From: Deferribacter abyssi | Lineage (GTDB): Bacteria > Chrysiogenota > Deferribacteres > Deferribacterales > Deferribacteraceae | Direction: 5' to 3' | Length of the DNA: 64,000 nt | Assembly (NCBI RefSeq): GCF_049472655.1 | Contig: NZ_JAQNCS010000004.1 | Span: forward strand, 94,492 to 158,491 | In this document: piece by piece, positions 61,191-64,000 of the stretch | Layout of the letters: each line of letters starts with the position of its first letter | Position numbering within the stretch: position 1 is the first letter of the stretch | Position numbers and translations under genes: made by a program | The notes under the pieces: generated by a model | The model's database searches: none | Seen by the model: only the letters and a program-made list of their open reading frames with translations | What the model was told of the DNA's origin: nothing

Positions 61191-61526
61191 TTACACCAAA
61201 AATGCATTTTCTATATGGGTTATAGTATCAGCATCTATTGAAATAACATCAAACCTACATGGATTTTCAATATTTCTCGAAATCAAAAATCTTTTTGCAA
61301 CCTTTATAATTTTGTTAATTTTTTTTCTATCGACTGCCTCAAAACCATAACCAAACTTATTATCTTTACGAGTTTTCACTTCCACAAAAACGATGACATC
61401 ATCTTTCCTAGCTATAATATCAATCTCACCAAACTTGCATCTATAATTTTTCTCAATAATCTCATACCCTTTAGAAATAAGATATTTTACTGCTTTTTTC
61501 TCTCCAACTTTACCAAGCTTAAACAT
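61191..61526 (-). CDS. YraN-family protein (UPF0102)
   Basis: This 111-residue endonuclease-like protein has the family core GEKKAVKYLISKGYEIIEKN, then RCKFGEIDIIARKDDVIVFV and EVKTRKDNKFGYG. The E-x-D-x-I and E-V-K pattern is that of a restriction-endonuclease-like fold. Its function is unknown, and it is often encoded beside rnhB, as here, where the two overlap by eight bases. Confidence 0.93.
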   Translation of the reverse strand: MFKLGKVGEKKAVKYLISKGYEIIEKNYRCKFGEIDIIARKDDVIVFVEVKTRKDNKFGYGFEAVDRKKINKIIKVAKRFLISRNIENPCRFDVISIDADTITHIENAFLV

Positions 61527-62082
61527 AATTCTTTAAAAAAGATCTGCGATGCAAATAAGTAATACCAAATTTCTTAATAGCATTTATATGCTCTTTAGTA
61601 CCATAACCTTTATTTTTATACCAGTTGTAATTTGGAAAATACATATGCAATCTTTTCATTAAAGAATCTCTATATACCTTAGCTAAAATAGACGCTGCAG
61701 CAATATTTTGAAAAACACTTTCGCCTTTTTCAATAGAAATAATCTTACAACTATAAATACTATTCAGCTTTACCGAATCAACTGCAATAAATTTATAATT
61801 TAATTTAATCTTACTTAATGCTATGTGCATAGCTTGCCTTGTTGCTTGAAGAATATTTATCTTATCAATCAAATTATTACAAACAACACCAAATGAATAA
61901 TCAATAGCAATTTCTTGTATATATCTTGCAAGTTTTTCCCTATTTCTCTCGCTAATTTTTTTTGAGTCAATTATCCTTTCATCATAAAAACCAGCAGGTA
62001 AAACAACAGCACAAACCACAACTGGACCAGCAAAGGCCCCTCTACCTACTTCATCAACACCCACATAGATTTCTTTTTTCAT
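61519..62082 (-). CDS. rnhB: Ribonuclease HII
   Basis: RNase HII removes ribonucleotides from DNA. The catalytic motif is VGVDEVGRGAFAGPVV (Asp-Glu), with a third Asp in KFIAVDSVKL near residue 100, and AAASILAKVYRDSLM follows. GYGTKEHINAIKKFGIT is typical of HII. The start is the ATG at 62082, inside the hypB 3' end; a TTG five codons earlier is the alternative and has no better site. The gene overlaps hypB by 29 bases. Confidence 0.95.
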   Translation of the reverse strand: MKKEIYVGVDEVGRGAFAGPVVVCAVVLPAGFYDERIIDSKKISERNREKLARYIQEIAIDYSFGVVCNNLIDKINILQATRQAMHIALSKIKLNYKFIAVDSVKLNSIYSCKIISIEKGESVFQNIAAASILAKVYRDSLMKRLHMYFPNYNWYKNKGYGTKEHINAIKKFGITYLHRRSFLKNYV

Positions 62083-62725
62083 GAAACTTATCTTCAATCC
62101 ATTTCACAACTTTATCAATACCAGCACCTGTTTTGCAGGATATAAAAAAGGTATCAATTCTAGGATTTATTCCCTTAGCATAATTTGCGCACTTTTCAAC
62201 ATCAAAATCAAGCAAAGGCAATAAATCTATTTTATTTATAATCATAGCACTACTAACCTTTATAACAGTAGGATATTTAACAGGCTTATCTTCTCCTTCT
62301 GTTGTACTAATCAAAACTATCTTGTAATCCTCTCCCAAATCAAACGACGCTGGACAAACAAGGTTGCCAACATTTTCAATTATTAATATATCGATTTTAT
62401 CCAAATCGAATTCACCAAGAGCTTTTTCAATACCGCTTGATTCCAAATGACAGGCACCATGCGTGTTAATCTGATAAGCCAATACTCCTAATTTTCTAAT
62501 CCTCTCAGCATCATTTTCTGTAGCTAAGTCACCTTCAATGACTGCAACTCTATAACATTTAACCAATTTTGGTAATATTTGTTCTAACAAGCTTGTTTTA
62601 CCACTACCTGGAGATGATAAAAAATTTAACACTAGAACGCCTTTTTGTTTAAAAACTCCTCTTAAAAATTTAGCCTTTTGCTCATTTTTTGTAAGAATTT
62701 TTGTCTCAACTTTAATTTTGTTCAT
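62054..62725 (-). CDS. hypB: Hydrogenase nickel-incorporation GTPase HypB
   Basis: HypB loads nickel into [NiFe]-hydrogenase with HypA. Motifs: FLSSPGSGKTSLLEQ (P-loop) near residue 38, EGDLATENDAERI, HLESSGI with the metal-site His, IENVGNLVCPASFDLGE (with the conserved Cys), and NKIDLLP. It lacks the His-rich or CxxCGC N-terminal nickel-store motif. HypA is immediately upstream and overlaps it by one base. The rest of the hyp operon is outside the window. Confidence 0.95.
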   Translation of the reverse strand: MNKIKVETKILTKNEQKAKFLRGVFKQKGVLVLNFLSSPGSGKTSLLEQILPKLVKCYRVAVIEGDLATENDAERIRKLGVLAYQINTHGACHLESSGIEKALGEFDLDKIDILIIENVGNLVCPASFDLGEDYKIVLISTTEGEDKPVKYPTVIKVSSAMIINKIDLLPLLDFDVEKCANYAKGINPRIDTFFISCKTGAGIDKVVKWIEDKFHEKRNLCGC

Positions 62726-63066
62726 TAATCAACCTCTATTTCTGTAATATTTAACTCTTCACCAGAAATAATTTTCACATTCATAGACCCACATTTTTTA
62801 CAACTAAAAAAATAATTTTCATACGCATCCAACCAACCACATTCTTGACACTCTCCCCTAATTTCAACCTCCTCAATTAGCAGTTCACTATCAACAGCAA
62901 TGGTATCCTCTTTTAGAGCATTGTAGGCAAACAAAAGCGAATTATAATCAACAGCTGCAAGTTTCCCTATTTTTACAAATACCTTATTAACTTTTTTAGC
63001 TCTATTTTTAAGAGCCACATCTATCACAATATCTAAAATATTCTGAGCAATACTTGCCTCATGCAT
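62725..63066 (-). CDS. hypA: Hydrogenase nickel-incorporation protein HypA
   Basis: This 113-residue HypA begins MHEASIAQNI, where His2 with the N-terminal amine binds nickel. Its zinc site has two C-x2-C pairs, CQECGW and CKKCGS. It delivers nickel to HypB and the hydrogenase. It heads the hypA-hypB-rnhB-yraN group and is divergent from the exporter gene, with about 65 bases between them. Confidence 0.95.
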   Translation of the reverse strand: MHEASIAQNILDIVIDVALKNRAKKVNKVFVKIGKLAAVDYNSLLFAYNALKEDTIAVDSELLIEEVEIRGECQECGWLDAYENYFFSCKKCGSMNVKIISGEELNITEIEVD

Positions 63067-63130
63067 ATTTAATTGTTATCATATCATTAATTCATTTGCA
63101 ATAATTTCTATTTTTTTGTATTTTTAATCT

Positions 63131-63868
63131 ATGTTAGAAATTTTACTATTTATAGTTGGCATAGTTTCTGGATTTATCAACGTTATGGCTGGAGGAGGTT
63201 CATTTCTTACTATTCCTTTGCTTATATTTATGGGTTTACCACCTACTGTGGCAAACGGTACTAACAGGCTCGGCGTTTTTCTACAATCCTTATTTGCTGT
63301 CAAAAAGTTTAATCAATACAAGGTTTTTAATCTAAATTTTGCCCTTGCAGTATCTATTCCTGCCACTATTGGAGCTATTTTTGGAGCTTATCTTGCCACA
63401 ATTATTAGTGATACTGCTTTTAAAAAATACCTCGCCATAATTATGATAGTTATAACATTCATCTCTATACTAAGCCCTGTAAGAAATTTACAATCAAGAA
63501 ATATTGAATACTCTCTCTCTAGAAAAATTGTTATATTCATTGTTTTTACACTCATAGGTATTTATGGTGGTTTTGTTCAAGCAGGAGTTGGTTTTCTTAT
63601 TCTTGCTGGCATATCACTTACTGGTTTTAATCTTGTAGAAGGAAACGCAATAAAAACCTTTGTTATTATGGTATTCACAGTTTTTGCACTGGTAATATTT
63701 ATACTAAACAACAAAGTTGACTTCATCTTAGGAATAATTCTTGGTATTGGTAATATTATAGGTGCTCTTCTTGGTACAAAAGTTACTGTTGAAAAAGGGC
63801 ATAACTTTATTCAAAAAGTTGTATTAGTATGTATAATAATTTTCGCTTTAAAATTACTTCTCTCATAA
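63131..63868 (+). CDS. TauE/SafE-family permease
   Basis: This 245-residue protein has eight hydrophobic stretches. The TauE/SafE features are FINVMAGGGSFLTIPLL at residues 17-33 and the second half's VQAGVGFLILAGISLTG near residue 150. They form the two inverted repeats of the family. Members export sulfite, sulfonates or related anions, and many are of unknown substrate. No sulfur pathway gene is adjacent, so substrate cannot be given. Confidence 0.87.
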   Translation: MLEILLFIVGIVSGFINVMAGGGSFLTIPLLIFMGLPPTVANGTNRLGVFLQSLFAVKKFNQYKVFNLNFALAVSIPATIGAIFGAYLATIISDTAFKKYLAIIMIVITFISILSPVRNLQSRNIEYSLSRKIVIFIVFTLIGIYGGFVQAGVGFLILAGISLTGFNLVEGNAIKTFVIMVFTVFALVIFILNNKVDFILGIILGIGNIIGALLGTKVTVEKGHNFIQKVVLVCIIIFALKLLLS

Positions 63869-63887
63869 TTAAAAAAGTAGAAAAATA

Positions 63888-63916
63888 TTGATGCATTTTA
63901 TTATTTATTTTATAAT
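63888..63916 (+). promoter_or_regulatory. Promoter of the last gene
   Basis: TTGATG (63888-63893) and a perfect TATAAT (63911-63916) are 17 bases apart, about 50 bases before the ATG at 63967. Confidence 0.65.
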
Positions 63917-63966
63917 TAATTTATGTCCATATATTTTATTTAAATAAAAATATTAGAGGGTTGATT

Positions 63967-64000
63967 ATGAAACTGAAATTAACTATTAAAGCAAAAGTAT
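63967..64000 (+). CDS. N-terminal start of a gene, possibly a chemoreceptor
   Basis: Only 11 codons are visible: M-K-L-K-L-T-I-K-A-K-V, with AGAGGG upstream and a good promoter. A short basic N-terminus with this K-L-T-I-K-A-K pattern is common in methyl-accepting chemotaxis proteins and similar signal-transduction membrane proteins before their first membrane span. The identity is a guess; the gene continues past the window. Confidence 0.4.
   Translation, partial: MKLKLTIKAKV

Overview
The window is AT-rich (about one-third GC by eye), densely packed bacterial chromosome. Genes for an outer membrane and its upkeep (RND/MFP/TolC efflux, a BamD-like lipoprotein, two PpiC/SurA-type chaperones, heptose steps of LPS synthesis) show a Gram-negative, diderm cell. 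Hydrogenase maturation factors (HypA, HypB), a nickel transporter, a flagellum-type small protein, and the gene order tRNAs-tig-clpP-clpX-lon suggest an anaerobic or microaerophilic lineage near the Deferribacterota or the former Deltaproteobacteria. That placement is inference from protein character and gene order; no database search was possible.

Layout. 1-2725: end of a cysteine desulfurase gene, a serine-palmitoyltransferase-like enzyme and a large GNAT-type acyltransferase. 2751-5946: a FAD oxidoreductase, a phosphoesterase and the CCA-adding enzyme. 6015-12264: an ArsR-controlled tripartite RND efflux operon read leftward. 12413-14110: rpsB-tsf with a structured leader and a terminator. 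14232-17422: a nickel ECF-type transporter operon behind a NikR-type operator. 17626-21101: coaE, a cysteine-cluster protein, a fumarylacetoacetase-fold enzyme, pcm and a nicotinate phosphoribosyltransferase, read leftward. 21258-23510: a glycosyltransferase, a GH130 enzyme and what looks like the stump of an endonuclease V gene. 23523-29433: rpsU, lon, clpX, clpP, tig, with four tRNA genes just upstream (29471-29809). 29811-30111: a non-coding stretch with hairpins. 30112-42367: a second, orphan ArsR gene and then leftward housekeeping genes (marC, rseC-like, M48 protease, glycerate kinase, rsmI-like, serS, TPR proteins, rimO, ribF, gatA, gatC). 42441-49405: pcrA/uvrD, a ClC channel, glmS and glmU behind one good promoter. 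49634-50893: an unrecognised lipoprotein. 51020-52802: hisF, hisE and a DUF364-type gene. 52799-60671: a leftward chain of phoH-PIN, gmhA, hldE2, mfd, two PpiC-type genes and an S4 protein. 60672-61190: a non-coding stretch holding a probable small RNA or attenuator. 61191-63868: yraN, rnhB, hypB, hypA and a TauE-type exporter. The window ends in the first codons of a gene that may encode a chemoreceptor.

Links between genes. Nickel brought in by the ECF system would feed HypA/HypB for [NiFe]-hydrogenase. None of the four tRNA genes encodes its 3' CCA, so the CCA-adding enzyme is needed for all of them. The Lon/ClpXP/trigger factor block and the SurA/PpiC/BamD-like set cover protein quality control in the cytoplasm and the envelope.

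The most notable signals are regulatory. A promoter-C-rich-transcript-terminator unit with no ORF lies at 60755-60861. The rpsB leader is strongly structured. Two ArsR genes share an operator style and a cysteine pair. A 25-base hairpin occurs twice, and three nickel-uptake proteins expose an N-terminal or second-position histidine.
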